Shown here in pieces: positions 15,238 through 23,371 of a stretch of DNA of 64,000 nucleotides. This stretch comes from JAIBJN01 sp963811635. GTDB lineage: Bacteria; Actinomycetota; Thermoleophilia; Gaiellales; Gaiellaceae. Every line of letters starts with the position of its first letter. The first letter of the stretch is position 1. The stretch covers positions 146,556 to 210,555 of the forward strand of contig CAWESB010000013.1 in assembly GCA_963811635.1 (NCBI GenBank). Reading direction: 5' to 3'. The notes beneath the pieces were generated by a model. It was not told the DNA's origin, did no database searches, and saw only the letters and a program-made list of their open reading frames with translations. The translations under genes were made by a program, and so were the position numbers.

Positions 15238-16166
15238 AAGCGGCCGCGGCCGTCATCGCCGGCCGCCTGCACCGGACGCCGCTGCTCTCGTCGGAGACGC
15301 TCGGCCGCACGTTCGGCGGGCGCGCCTTCCTCAAGGCCGAGCTGCTGCAGAAGACCGGGAGCTTCAAGGCGCGCGGCGTCCTCAACAAGCTCGCCTCGCT
15401 GACGCCGGAGGAGCGAACGCGCGGCGTGATCGGCGCCTCCGCCGGCAACCACGCGGGCGCGCTCGCCTACGCCAGCGCTCTCGAGGGCATCGACTGCCTC
15501 GTGGTCATGTGGCAGGGCGCGAGCGAGCTCAAGCGCGCGGCGACTCTGGGCTATGGCGCGAGCGTCGACCAGGAGGCGCTCGGGCCCACTGAGGTCTTCG
15601 AGCGGCTGCACGCGCTCCAGGAGGAGACGGGCCGCGTGCTCGTCCATCCCTTCGACGACCCGCTGATCGTCGGCGGTGCGGGCACGGTCGGGCTCGAGAT
15701 CGGCCAGGACCGTCCCGAGGTCGAGATCGTCGTCGTGCCCGTGGGCGGCGGAGGCCTCGTCTCGGGCATCGCCACGGCCCTGCCCGGGAGCCGGATCGTC
15801 GCGGTCGAGCCCGAGGGATCCGCCGCTTATCACGACGGCCTTGCGGCCGGACGCTCCGTGCCTGTCACGCCGCGCTCGATCGCCGACGGGCTCAACGCGC
15901 CCTTCGCCGGCTCCCTCCCGCTCCAGATCGGGCGCGAGCTCGGCATCGAGTCGGTGCTCGTCACCGAGGCGGAGATCGAGGACGGCTTCCGCTTCCTCTA
16001 CGAGCGCGCGAAGCTCGCCGTGGAGCCGGCCGGAGCCGCCGGAGTGGCCGCGCTGCTCGCCGGAAAAGTCCCCGGAGTCGAGGGGGCGACGGTGGCCGTC
16101 GTCGTCTCCGGTGGCAACGTAGCCGGCGAAACGGCCTCTGGTATCCTCAAGCCCGACCCGCGCTAG
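15159..16166 (+). CDS. threonine dehydratase-like PLP enzyme (start uncertain)
   Basis: Fold type II PLP enzyme. PLP-Lys motif TGSFKARGVLNKL, SAGNHAGALAYAS, PVGGGGLVSGIA (phosphate loop) and ending in VVVSGGNV, the pattern of threonine ammonia-lyase/serine dehydratase without a C-terminal ACT domain. Homology begins at DVEAAAAVIAGRLHRTP (codons from about 15229), which overlaps the end of the upstream gene, but no ATG/GTG/TTG exists there in frame. The nearest is the GTG at 15159, used here, then an ATG at 15069. A non-standard start or an indel near 15220 is likely. Probable role: threonine to 2-oxobutanoate, or serine to pyruvate. Confidence 0.8.
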   Translation: MRRHLGEGRAADAARGRGRSRIHADVEAAAAVIAGRLHRTPLLSSETLGRTFGGRAFLKAELLQKTGSFKARGVLNKLASLTPEERTRGVIGASAGNHAGALAYASALEGIDCLVVMWQGASELKRAATLGYGASVDQEALGPTEVFERLHALQEETGRVLVHPFDDPLIVGGAGTVGLEIGQDRPEVEIVVVPVGGGGLVSGIATALPGSRIVAVEPEGSAAYHDGLAAGRSVPVTPRSIADGLNAPFAGSLPLQIGRELGIESVLVTEAEIEDGFRFLYERAKLAVEPAGAAGVAALLAGKVPGVEGATVAVVVSGGNVAGETASGILKPDPR

Positions 16167-16173
16167 GCCGATC

Positions 16174-16395
16174 ATGAAGACCGAGATCCACCCCGAATAC
16201 GTCCTCGCCACCGTTACGTGCTCCTGCGGGAACACGTTCCAGACCCGATCCACGAAGGCCGAGCTTCATGTCGAAATCTGCTCCGAGTGCCATCCCTTCT
16301 ACACCGGGAAGCAGAAGGTCGTGGACACGGGCGGCCGCGTCGCGCGCTTCCAGAAGCGCCTCGAGAAGGCCGGCGCTACCCGCGACGAGCAGTAG
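16174..16395 (+). CDS. rpmE: 50S ribosomal protein L31
   Basis: 73 residues, full length for L31. The zinc-binding form is present: CSCGN (Cys16, Cys18) and CSECHPF (Cys36, Cys39), with the HPFYTGKQKVVDTGGRVARF signature. It starts 7 bp after the threonine dehydratase-like gene and leads the conserved block rpmE, DUF1385, prfA, prmC. Having all four Cys implies this is the zinc-dependent L31; a zinc-free paralogue would lie elsewhere if present. Confidence 0.97.
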   Translation: MKTEIHPEYVLATVTCSCGNTFQTRSTKAELHVEICSECHPFYTGKQKVVDTGGRVARFQKRLEKAGATRDEQ

Positions 16396-16410
16396 GGAGG
16401 AGCCGCAGCC

Positions 16411-17328
16411 GTGAGCGCGCCCATCGGCGGCCAGGCTGTGCTGGAGGGCGTGATGATGCGCGGCCCGTCCGCATGGTCGGTCGCAGTCCGAAAGCCCGAC
16501 GGCGAGATCGCAGAGGTCAACCGGCCGATCTCGTCCTTCCTCCTCAAGCACCGTTGGGCGCGCCTTCCGATCGTGCGGGGTGTCTTCGCGCTCGGCGAGT
16601 CGCTCGCCATCGGCTTCCGCGCGCTCGCCATCTCGGCGAACTACGCGGCGCAGGAGGAAGGCGATGAAGGCGAGGAGGTGCAGACCGAGCTCTCGCGCGG
16701 GCAGCTGCTCTTCGCCTTCGGCATCGCCATCGGCTTCGCGCTCCTGCTCTTCAAGGTCTCGCCCGCGCTGATCACCAACTGGCTGCCGATCGACTCGACC
16801 GGCTGGTTCGTGGTCGTCGAAGGGGCGATCCGCGTGTCGATCTTCATCCTCTATCTCGTGATCGTGGGCTTCATGCCCGACCTGAAGCGGGTGTTCCAGT
16901 ACCACGCCGCCGAGCACAAGGCGATCAACGCCTACGAGGCCGGCGACCCGCTCGAGCCTGAGGTCGTCCAGCGCCACAGCCTCATCCACGTGCGCTGCGG
17001 CACGGCGTTCCTCCTCTACGTGATGGTGATCGCGATCTTCGTCTTCGCCTTCGTCGGCCAGCCCGGCTGGTTCTGGCTGATCGTCTCGCGCATCCTCCTC
17101 CTGCCGGTGATCGCCGGCATCGCCTACGAGGTGATCCGCTTTGCCGGGGCCCACCCCCAGAACCCGATCCTGCGCACGATCCTGGCGCCCGGCCTCTGGC
17201 TCCAGCGCCTGACCACGCGCAGCCCCTCGCTCGACCAGATCGAGGTCTCGATCCGCGCGCTCCACGAGGTGCTCCGCCTCGAGGGCCGGCTGACGCCGGA
17301 GGAGCGCAAGGTCGAGGTCATGGCGTAG
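16411..17328 (+). CDS. DUF1385 family membrane protein
   Basis: 305 residues. N-terminal IGGQAVLEGVMMRGP is the family hallmark, followed by about four hydrophobic segments, and the conserved FQYHAAEHKAINAYEAGD stretch with His/Glu residues that look metal-binding, then VRCGTAFLLYVMV. The family is widespread next to rpmE and prfA in Gram-positive and actinobacterial genomes and its function is unknown; an enzymatic membrane metalloprotein is a guess. GTG start, 15 bp after rpmE with a GGAGGAG ribosome site. Confidence 0.9.
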   Translation: MSAPIGGQAVLEGVMMRGPSAWSVAVRKPDGEIAEVNRPISSFLLKHRWARLPIVRGVFALGESLAIGFRALAISANYAAQEEGDEGEEVQTELSRGQLLFAFGIAIGFALLLFKVSPALITNWLPIDSTGWFVVVEGAIRVSIFILYLVIVGFMPDLKRVFQYHAAEHKAINAYEAGDPLEPEVVQRHSLIHVRCGTAFLLYVMVIAIFVFAFVGQPGWFWLIVSRILLLPVIAGIAYEVIRFAGAHPQNPILRTILAPGLWLQRLTTRSPSLDQIEVSIRALHEVLRLEGRLTPEERKVEVMA

Positions 17329-17352
17329 GGCGGTCGTGGCCCCGCCCGGGGC

Positions 17353-17358
17353 TATCCT
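17353..17358 (+). promoter_or_regulatory. -10-like box in front of prfA
   Basis: TATCCT ends 9 nt before the ATG at 17368, matching the spacing seen at other apparently leaderless genes in the window. No clear -35 box. Confidence 0.3.
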
Positions 17359-17434
17359 GAGCCGGTCATGACGGCCCAGATCGACAATCTCGTCGGACGA
17401 GCTCGAGCGCTCGTACACCGACGCGCAGGAGCGA

Positions 17435-18424
17435 ATGAACGACCCGTCGCTCTACTCCGACCGCAACGCGGCGGCGGACGCCGGGCGTCGCCTGAAGGAG
17501 CTCGAGGGCCCGCACAAGCTCGCCCAGGAGTGGCGCGAGGCGCGCGACGACGCCGACGCCGCCCGCGCCGACCCGGACCTGCGCGAGCTCCTGCCCGAAA
17601 TCGAGGAGCGCCTCGAGCGGCTCGAGGAGGACCTGAAGCTCGCGCTCGTCGAGCGCGACCCCAACGACTCGAAGGACGTCGTCGTCGAGATCCGCCAGGG
17701 CGCCGGCGGCGACGAGGCGGCTCTCTGGGCCGGCAACCTCTTCCGCATGCTCACGCGCTACGCGGAGCGGCGGGGGTACAAATGGGAGCCCCTCGGCTCC
17801 GGCCCGAGCGACGGCGGGGGCTACAAGGACGTCACCTTCGCGATCAAGGGCGACGGCGCCTACTCGGTCTTCAAGTTCGAGGGCGGCACGCACCGCGTCC
17901 AGCGCGTGCCGGAAACGGAGTCCCAGGGGCGGATCCACACCTCTACGGCGACGGTCGCGGTCATGCCGGAGGCAGAGGAGGTCGACGTCGAGCTCGACCA
18001 GAACGACCTCAAGATCGATGTCTACCGCTCGACCGGCCCCGGGGGGCAGAGCGTCAACACCACCGACTCGGCGGTGCGCATCACGCACCTGCCGACCGGC
18101 ATCGTCGTCGCGATGCAGGACGAGAAGTCCCAGCTCCAGAACAAGCAGAAGGCGATGCGCGTGCTGCGTGCGCGGCTGCTCGAGGCAGAGCTGCGGCGCC
18201 AGCAGGAGGAGCTCTCGGCGCAGCGGCGCTCGCAGATCGGGAGCGGCGACCGCGCGGAGAAGATCCGCACCTACAACTTCCCCGAGAACCGGGTCACCGA
18301 CCACCGCATCAAGCTCACGCTCCACCGGCTCGACTCCGTGCTCGACGGCGACCTCGACGAGCTGACCGGGGCGCTGACGGCGGAGGAGCGCCGGCGGGCG
18401 CTCGAGACGGCCGCCACGGCGTGA
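17435..18424 (+). CDS. prfA: peptide chain release factor 1 (5' end frameshifted)
   Basis: 329 residues from the first in-frame ATG; RF1 is usually about 355-360. The codon-recognition loop has PET (in QRVPETESQGRI), the RF1-type tripeptide, and the peptidyl-hydrolysis motif GPGGQSVNTTDSAVR is intact. RF1-like sequence DELERSYTDAQER continues upstream in the same frame to about 17396 but without a start codon, while an ATG at 17368 in another frame encodes MTAQIDNL, a plausible RF1 N-terminus. One surplus base near 17390 would explain this, so the true gene probably begins at 17368. It overlaps prmC by 4 bp. Confidence 0.9.
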   Translation: MNDPSLYSDRNAAADAGRRLKELEGPHKLAQEWREARDDADAARADPDLRELLPEIEERLERLEEDLKLALVERDPNDSKDVVVEIRQGAGGDEAALWAGNLFRMLTRYAERRGYKWEPLGSGPSDGGGYKDVTFAIKGDGAYSVFKFEGGTHRVQRVPETESQGRIHTSTATVAVMPEAEEVDVELDQNDLKIDVYRSTGPGGQSVNTTDSAVRITHLPTGIVVAMQDEKSQLQNKQKAMRVLRARLLEAELRRQQEELSAQRRSQIGSGDRAEKIRTYNFPENRVTDHRIKLTLHRLDSVLDGDLDELTGALTAEERRRALETAATA

Positions 18425-19248
18425 GCCCGCTCGACGCCGTTCACCAGGTCGCGCGCGAGCTCGACGAGGCCGGCGTGCCCTCGCCCCGCGTCGACGCGGA
18501 GCTGCTCGTCGCGCACGTGCTCGGCCTCTCGCGGACCGAGCTCTACGCCGCCGACCGGCCGGTCGGTGACGAGCAACTCACACGGCTGCGGGCGCTGGTG
18601 GAGCGGCGGCGGGCCCGGGAGCCGCTCGCGTACGTCCTCGGCGAGTGGGGCTTCCGCCGGCTGATGCTCGCAGTGGACGGCCGGGCGCTCGTGCCCCGGC
18701 CGGAGACGGAGGGCGTCGTCGAGCGCTGCCTCGTCCACCTCCGCGGCCTGGCCTCGCCGCGCGTCCTCGACGTCGGCACGGGGTCGGGCGCCATCGCGCT
18801 GGCAATCGCCGACGAGCACCCCGGCGCGCGGGTGATCGCGGTCGACCGGGCCGACGGGGCGCTCGCTCTCGCACGCGACAACCTGGCCCGGGCCGCCGTC
18901 AACGGCCGGGTCGAGCTCCGCCACGGCGATCTCCTCGAAGGCCTCGCGGGCCCGTTCGACCTGATCGTCTCCAATCCGCCCTACGTCCCCGCGGCGGATT
19001 ACGACACCCTCCAGCCGGAGATCCGACTCTACGAGCCCTACGAGGCCGTCGTCGGTGACGGCGTCTGGCGGGAGATCGCGCGCGACGCGCGCGCGCTCCT
19101 CGCCCCCGGCGGCCACCTCGTCCTCGAGGTCGGCGACGGCCAGGCCGCCGAGGTAGCCGAGGGCCTCGCGGCCCTCGGCTACGAGGAAGTCCACTGCACC
19201 CCTGACCTCGCCGGCCGCGACCGCACGGTCGAAGGGCGGCGTCCCTAG
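18421..19248 (+). CDS. prmC: peptide chain release factor N5-glutamine methyltransferase
   Basis: 275 residues. Methylates the Gln of the GGQ motif in release factors. N-terminal helical substrate-binding domain, then a Rossmann methyltransferase with VLDVGTGSGAIALAIA (SAM binding) and the catalytic NPPY motif in DLIVSNPPYVP. The GTG start overlaps the prfA stop (GTGA), the classic prfA-prmC pair, which also matches the substrate relation. Downstream lies a 190-bp region with a duplicated palindromic repeat. Confidence 0.95.
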   Translation: MSPLDAVHQVARELDEAGVPSPRVDAELLVAHVLGLSRTELYAADRPVGDEQLTRLRALVERRRAREPLAYVLGEWGFRRLMLAVDGRALVPRPETEGVVERCLVHLRGLASPRVLDVGTGSGAIALAIADEHPGARVIAVDRADGALALARDNLARAAVNGRVELRHGDLLEGLAGPFDLIVSNPPYVPAADYDTLQPEIRLYEPYEAVVGDGVWREIARDARALLAPGGHLVLEVGDGQAAEVAEGLAALGYEEVHCTPDLAGRDRTVEGRRP

Positions 19249-19256
19249 CAGCCACG

Positions 19257-19279
19257 TCCGGGGTCAGACCCCGGGCGTG
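19257..19279. repeat. palindromic 23-bp repeat, copy 1
   Basis: Core CCGGGGTCAGACCCCGG is a perfect inverted repeat (8-bp arms, 1-nt centre). The full 23 bp recur exactly at 19403-19425. It resembles REP-type intergenic palindromes. Confidence 0.75.
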
Positions 19280-19402
19280 CCCGCCGCGGACGTGACCTGG
19301 GGGCGACGGCCGCACGGGTGCCCTTCTCAAGCCGTAAGACTGTGCACCCATGAACGCCGACTTCCACACCCGGCCAGGGTGGACGCGTTCGCACCAGCCA
19401 TG

Positions 19403-19425
19403 TCCGGGGTCAGACCCCGGGCGTG
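19403..19425. repeat. palindromic 23-bp repeat, copy 2
   Basis: Exact second copy of the repeat at 19257-19279, in the same orientation, 17 bp before the likely GTG start of the tsaC-like gene. Confidence 0.75.
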
Positions 19426-19441
19426 GCCGCAGGGGACACCC

Positions 19442-20056
19442 GTGAGTGACGACGCGGTCGCCGCCTTGCGGGCCGGGCAGCTCGTCGTCTTGCCGACGGA
19501 CACCGTCTACGGGATCTGCGCGGACGCGTACCGGGAGGCGCCGTGTCTGCGGTTGCGCGCTGCGAAGCCGCGGCCGGAGGGGATGCCGGTGGCGCTGCTC
19601 GCGGCCGACTTCGACGTCGTGCTCGACGCGGTGCCGGAGGCCCGGGGCCGCGCCGCCGTCATCGCGCGCGTGCTCCTGCCGGGGCCCTACACGCTCGTCC
19701 TCCCGAACCCAGCGCGGCGCTTCCGCTGGCTCTCGGGGGCGCGCCCGACCACGATCGGCGTCCGCGTCCCGGCCCTGCCGCCCGCGGCACTCGAGGTCGT
19801 CACGCGGGTCGGCGCGGTCGCTGCGACGAGCGCGAACCTCCACGGCGAGCCCGACCCCGCCCGGGTCGCGGACGTGCCCCAGGAGATCCTCGACTTCTGC
19901 GGCGCCGTCGTCGACGCCGGCAACCTCCCGGGAACGCCGTCGACGGTGATCGACCTGACCGGGACGGAGCCGGTGGTGCTGCGCGAGGGCGCGGCTCCGG
20001 CGGAGGAAGCCCTCGAACGGGCGCGTGAGGCCCTCTCCGTAGGGACCGGGGGCTAG
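19442..20056 (+). CDS. Sua5/YciO/TsaC-type threonylcarbamoyl-AMP synthase-like protein
   Basis: 204 residues from the GTG at 19442 (VSDDAVAALRAGQLVVLPTD). YrdC-domain motifs: LPTDTVYGICADA, KPRPEGMPVALL, TTIGVRVPALP and ATSANLHGEPDPA. This enzyme makes threonylcarbamoyl-AMP for the t6A37 tRNA modification. The neighbourhood behind prfA-prmC is the usual place for it. An earlier in-frame ATG would include the palindromic repeat in the coding region and is less likely. Confidence 0.87.
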   Translation: MSDDAVAALRAGQLVVLPTDTVYGICADAYREAPCLRLRAAKPRPEGMPVALLAADFDVVLDAVPEARGRAAVIARVLLPGPYTLVLPNPARRFRWLSGARPTTIGVRVPALPPAALEVVTRVGAVAATSANLHGEPDPARVADVPQEILDFCGAVVDAGNLPGTPSTVIDLTGTEPVVLREGAAPAEEALERAREALSVGTGG

Positions 20057-20059
20057 ACT
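20054..20059 (+). promoter_or_regulatory. -10-like box for the epimerase gene
   Basis: TAGACT, 9 nt before the GTG at 20069; no ribosome site between. It overlaps the last codons of the upstream gene. Consistent with a leaderless transcript. Confidence 0.35.
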
Positions 20060-20068
20060 CAGCGGACT

Positions 20069-21151
20069 GTGGAGACCGCGTCCGCTCGACCGAAGGCGCT
20101 CGTCACCGGCGGCGCCGGGTTCATCGGCTCGCACCTGTGCGAGTCGCTCCTGAACGAGGGCTGGGAGGTCTACGCCCTCGACGACCTCTCGACCGGCTCG
20201 CTGGACAACGTTGCCCACCTGCGCGAGCGCTGGGACTTCCACCTCGTCGTCGACTCGGTGCTCTCGCCGACCGTCGTCAACGAGCTGGTCTACAAGTGCG
20301 ATGTCGTCTACCACCTCGCCGCGGCGGTCGGCGTCCGCCTGATCGTCGAGCAGCCGGTGCAGACGCTCCTGACCAACGTGCGCGGGACCGAGGTGATCCT
20401 GGAGCATGCGCACCGCTTCGGGAAGCGGCTCTTGATCGCCTCGACCTCGGAGGTGTACGGCGACCACCGCGAGCGCACGCCGCTGCCCGAGGACGCACGC
20501 CGCGTCTACGGGCCGACAACGACCCGCCGCTGGGCCTACGCCGACTCGAAGGCGATGGACGAGCTGCTCGCGCTCGCCTACCACCAGGAGCGCGGCCTCG
20601 ACTGCGTGATCGCCCGCCTCTTCAACACCGTCGGGCCGCGCCAGAGCGGCCAGTACGGGATGGTGATCCCGCGCTTCGTCGAGCGCGCGCTCGCGGGCGG
20701 GCCGCTCGAGATCCACGGGGACGGCACCCAGACGCGCTGCTTCTGCCACGTCGCCGACACGGTCCGGGCGCTTTCGTCGCTGATGGACAGTGCGGCCACG
20801 AGCGGTGAGATCTACAACGTCGGCTCGCAGCAGTCGATCAGCATCCTCGACCTCGCCAAGCGAGTGCTCGAGATGACTCGCTCGAGCTCGGAGCTGAGCT
20901 ACGTCCCGTACGAGGAGGTCTACGGCCTCGGCATCGAGGACATGCACCACCGGGTCCCAGCGACCGAGAAGATCGCCGACGCAGTCGGCTGGCAGGCGAC
21001 GCTCGACCTCGACGTCGTCCTCGCCGACGTGATCAAGCACCAGCGCCTCGTCGGCGCGCCGGCCGACGGCAACGGCCTGCCTCAGCGCGAGCTGGAGGAC
21101 GCCCGCTCGGGCGCGAGCACGCCTTCGACCGCGCGAACGGCGAGCGAGTAA
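20069..21151 (+). CDS. NAD-dependent nucleotide-sugar epimerase/dehydratase
   Basis: 360 residues, extended short-chain dehydrogenase. Rossmann motif VTGGAGFIGSHLCE at 12-25, DLSTGSLDN, the catalytic Ser-Thr region IASTSEVYGDH and the YADSK (YxxxK) pair, then RLFNTVGPRQSGQYG. This is the layout of UDP-glucose 4-epimerase and UDP-glucuronate decarboxylase-type enzymes acting on NDP-sugars for the cell envelope; the exact reaction cannot be assigned. The last about 25 residues are low-complexity and overlap a minus-strand membrane-protein gene. Confidence 0.85.
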   Translation: METASARPKALVTGGAGFIGSHLCESLLNEGWEVYALDDLSTGSLDNVAHLRERWDFHLVVDSVLSPTVVNELVYKCDVVYHLAAAVGVRLIVEQPVQTLLTNVRGTEVILEHAHRFGKRLLIASTSEVYGDHRERTPLPEDARRVYGPTTTRRWAYADSKAMDELLALAYHQERGLDCVIARLFNTVGPRQSGQYGMVIPRFVERALAGGPLEIHGDGTQTRCFCHVADTVRALSSLMDSAATSGEIYNVGSQQSISILDLAKRVLEMTRSSSELSYVPYEEVYGLGIEDMHHRVPATEKIADAVGWQATLDLDVVLADVIKHQRLVGAPADGNGLPQRELEDARSGASTPSTARTASE

Positions 21152-21372
21152 GCGGCGAGCGCCGCCGCGACCGTCACGCCCCACTGGACGAACGGCCACT
21201 GCGCAAACGGGAGCGCGACCGCGATGCCGATCACGACCGCCGGCGCGACGAGGCCGGTCACGCCGAGCGCGCTCAGGCGGCCGAGCCCCCAGGCGCGGCG
21301 GAAGTCCGCGTACTCGCGGATCAGCGGAACGACGACGAGGGCCACAACGGCCAGGATCCCCACGATCCCCAC
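21082..21372 (-). CDS. small hypothetical membrane protein
   Basis: About 96 residues from a GTG at 21372, with three hydrophobic segments (VGILAVVALVVVPLI, TGLVAPAVVIGIAVALPFA, and VTVAAALAAYSLAVRAV). No family recognised. It converges on the epimerase gene with a 70-bp 3' overlap and lies back-to-back with glyA. The hydrophobic pattern is more regular than a chance antisense ORF would give, but no good ribosome site was found, so its reality is moderate. A longer version from a GTG at 21429 would begin with a Cys/Pro-rich stretch and overlap the glyA promoter. Confidence 0.45.
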   Translation of the reverse strand: MGIVGILAVVALVVVPLIREYADFRRAWGLGRLSALGVTGLVAPAVVIGIAVALPFAQWPFVQWGVTVAAALAAYSLAVRAVEGVLAPERASSSSR

Positions 21373-21396
21373 ACACTGACGATGGCACGGACCGGG

Positions 21397-21424
21397 TTGC
21401 CCGTCCAGGTCCGGGCAGTAAAGT
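21397..21424 (+). promoter_or_regulatory. candidate leaderless promoter of glyA
   Basis: -35-like TTGCCC (21397-21402), 16-nt spacer, -10-like TAAAGT (21419-21424), then 7 nt to the ATG at 21432. This supports the ATG over the GTG at 21423, which overlaps the -10 box. Confidence 0.5.
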
Positions 21425-21431
21425 GGCACCG

Positions 21432-22721
21432 ATGGCGATCGCGGTGGAGACCCTCGAGGAGCTGCGGCGCGCGGCTCTCGCCGACGTCGACCCGGACCTC
21501 GTCGAGCTGATCGGGCGCGAGCTCGAGCGGCAGCGTGGGACGATCGAGCTGATCGCCTCGGAGAACTTCACCTGGCCGTCCGTGTTCGAGGCGGTCGGGA
21601 GCGTGCCGACGAACAAGTACGCCGAGGGGTACCCGGGCCGCCGCTACTACGGCGGCTGCGAGGTCGTCGATGAGATCGAGCAGCTCGCCATCGACCGGGC
21701 GAAGTCGCTCTTCGGCGCCGAGCACGCGAACGTGCAGCCGCACGCGGGCGCGCAGACGAACATGGCCGTGTACTTCAGCTGCCTCGAGCCCGGCGACACG
21801 ATCCTCGCCATGCGGCTCGACCACGGCGGCCACCTCACCCACGGGCTCAAGGTCAACTTCTCGGGGAAGCTCTACGACATCGTCGGCTACGGCGTCGACC
21901 GCGAGACCGGCCTCATCGACTTCGACGAGGTACGGCGCCTGGCCGAGGAGCACCGGCCGAAGCTCATCGTCTGCGGCGCCTCCGCCTACCCGCGGGTGAT
22001 CGAGGCCGAGCGCTTCCGCGCGATCGCGGACGACGTGGGCGCGCTCCTCCTCTGCGACATGGCGCACATCGCCGGGCTCGTCGCCGCGGGGCTGCACCCG
22101 AACCCGGTCCCGCACTGCGACTTCGTCACCTCGACCAGCCACAAGACGCTCGCGGGCCCGCGCGCCGGCTTCATCCTCTGCAAGGACGAGCACGCGGCGG
22201 CGGTCGACAAGGCGGTCTTCCCTGGCATGCAGGGCGGCCCGCTCCTACACGTGATCGCCGCCAAGGCGACCTGCTTCAAGATCGCGGCTACGGATGCCTT
22301 CCGCGCCTACCAGGGTCAGATCCGCGTGAATGCGGACGCCCTCGCCGAGTCACTGCTCGGCGGCGGCTTCGACCTCCTGACCGGCGGCACCGACACGCAC
22401 CTCGTCCAGGTCGACCTGCGCCGCAGCGAGTGGACCGGCCGCGCCGCGGAGCAGCGGCTGCACGAGGTCAGGATCACCGCAAACCGCAACACCGTCCCCT
22501 TCGACGAGCGCCCGCCGCTGGAGGCCTCCGGCATCCGGCTGGGGACGCCGGCCGTGACGATGCGCGGTTTCGACGAGGACGACCTGCGCGAGGTGGGGGA
22601 GATCATCGGCGGCGCGCTCGGCGACGGCGACCTCGACGCGCTGCGCGCACGCAGCGACGCGCTCACCGGGCGCCGCCCGCTCTATCCGGGCTTCCGCGGC
22701 TATACGGAGTACTCGGCGTGA
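21432..22721 (+). CDS. glyA: serine hydroxymethyltransferase
   Basis: 429 residues. Interconverts serine and glycine with tetrahydrofolate, feeding one-carbon units (also used by MetH further on). Motifs: LIASENFTWPSV, NKYAEGYPGRRYYGGCE, PLP-Lys in TSTSHKTLAGPRAG, and GMQGGPLLHVIAAKA. Full length for bacterial SHMT. The start codon follows a -10-like box by 7 nt without a ribosome site. It overlaps upp by 4 bp (GTGA), giving a glyA-upp-wecA-like run. Confidence 0.96.
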   Translation: MAIAVETLEELRRAALADVDPDLVELIGRELERQRGTIELIASENFTWPSVFEAVGSVPTNKYAEGYPGRRYYGGCEVVDEIEQLAIDRAKSLFGAEHANVQPHAGAQTNMAVYFSCLEPGDTILAMRLDHGGHLTHGLKVNFSGKLYDIVGYGVDRETGLIDFDEVRRLAEEHRPKLIVCGASAYPRVIEAERFRAIADDVGALLLCDMAHIAGLVAAGLHPNPVPHCDFVTSTSHKTLAGPRAGFILCKDEHAAAVDKAVFPGMQGGPLLHVIAAKATCFKIAATDAFRAYQGQIRVNADALAESLLGGGFDLLTGGTDTHLVQVDLRRSEWTGRAAEQRLHEVRITANRNTVPFDERPPLEASGIRLGTPAVTMRGFDEDDLREVGEIIGGALGDGDLDALRARSDALTGRRPLYPGFRGYTEYSA

Positions 22722-23359
22722 CGGTCGCCACCGAGCGCGTCACGGTCGTCGACCACCCGCTGGCGCAGCACAAGCTCGGGCTCCTGCGCGACGCCGAGAC
22801 CCCGACGCAGTTCTTCCGCCAGCTCGTCAACGAGCTCGCGGTCCTCCTCACCTACGAGGTGACGAAGGACCTGCCGGTGGAGGAGGTCGAGATCGAGACG
22901 CCGCTCGAGCGGATGACCGTCCCGCGCATCTCGGGCAAGAAGGTCGCCGTCGTGCCGATCCTCCGCGCGGGGATCGGGATGCTCGACGGCGTGCTCTCGC
23001 TCCTCACGGCCGCGCGGGTCGGCTTCATCGGCCTCTATCGCAACGAGGAGACGTTGCAGCCCGTCGAGTACTACGTGAAGCTGCCGGCCGACGTCGCCGA
23101 CCGAGACGTGATCCTGCTCGACCCGATGCTCGCGACCGGCAACTCGACCGCCGCCGCCGTCGAGATCCTCAAGAACGCGGGCGCCCAGTCGGTGCGGATG
23201 ATCGCGATCATCGCCGCGCCCGAGGGCATCGAGCGCCTGCACGCCGCCCACCCTGACGTCCACGTCGTCGTCGCCTCGATCGATCGCGGGCTCGACGAGC
23301 GCGGCTACATCGTCCCGGGCCTGGGCGACGCAGGCGACCGCCTGTACGGCACGAAGTGA
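22718..23359 (+). CDS. upp: uracil phosphoribosyltransferase
   Basis: 213 residues. Salvages uracil to UMP with PRPP. Motifs: DHPLAQHKLGLLRD near the N-terminus, VPILRAGIGMLDG, the PRPP loop LLDPMLATGNS, and the uracil-binding GYIVPGLGDAGDR at the C-terminus. Full length. Its GTG start overlaps the glyA stop; the neighbouring genes (glyA upstream, wecA-like and atp downstream) are a common arrangement for upp. Confidence 0.96.
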   Translation: MTVATERVTVVDHPLAQHKLGLLRDAETPTQFFRQLVNELAVLLTYEVTKDLPVEEVEIETPLERMTVPRISGKKVAVVPILRAGIGMLDGVLSLLTAARVGFIGLYRNEETLQPVEYYVKLPADVADRDVILLDPMLATGNSTAAAVEILKNAGAQSVRMIAIIAAPEGIERLHAAHPDVHVVVASIDRGLDERGYIVPGLGDAGDRLYGTK

Positions 23360-23371
23360 TCTGAGCCCGTC

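Larger units (their letters stand above)
19249..19441. other. gap between prmC and the tsaC-like gene with duplicated palindromes
   Basis: About 190 bp without a convincing gene. It holds two exact copies of a 23-bp repeat (19257-19279 and 19403-19425). The first copy is further enclosed by the arms CACGTCC (19253-19259) and GGACGTG (about 19287-19293), giving a longer potential hairpin. It may act as the prmC terminator or be a mobile REP-type element. Confidence 0.5.
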
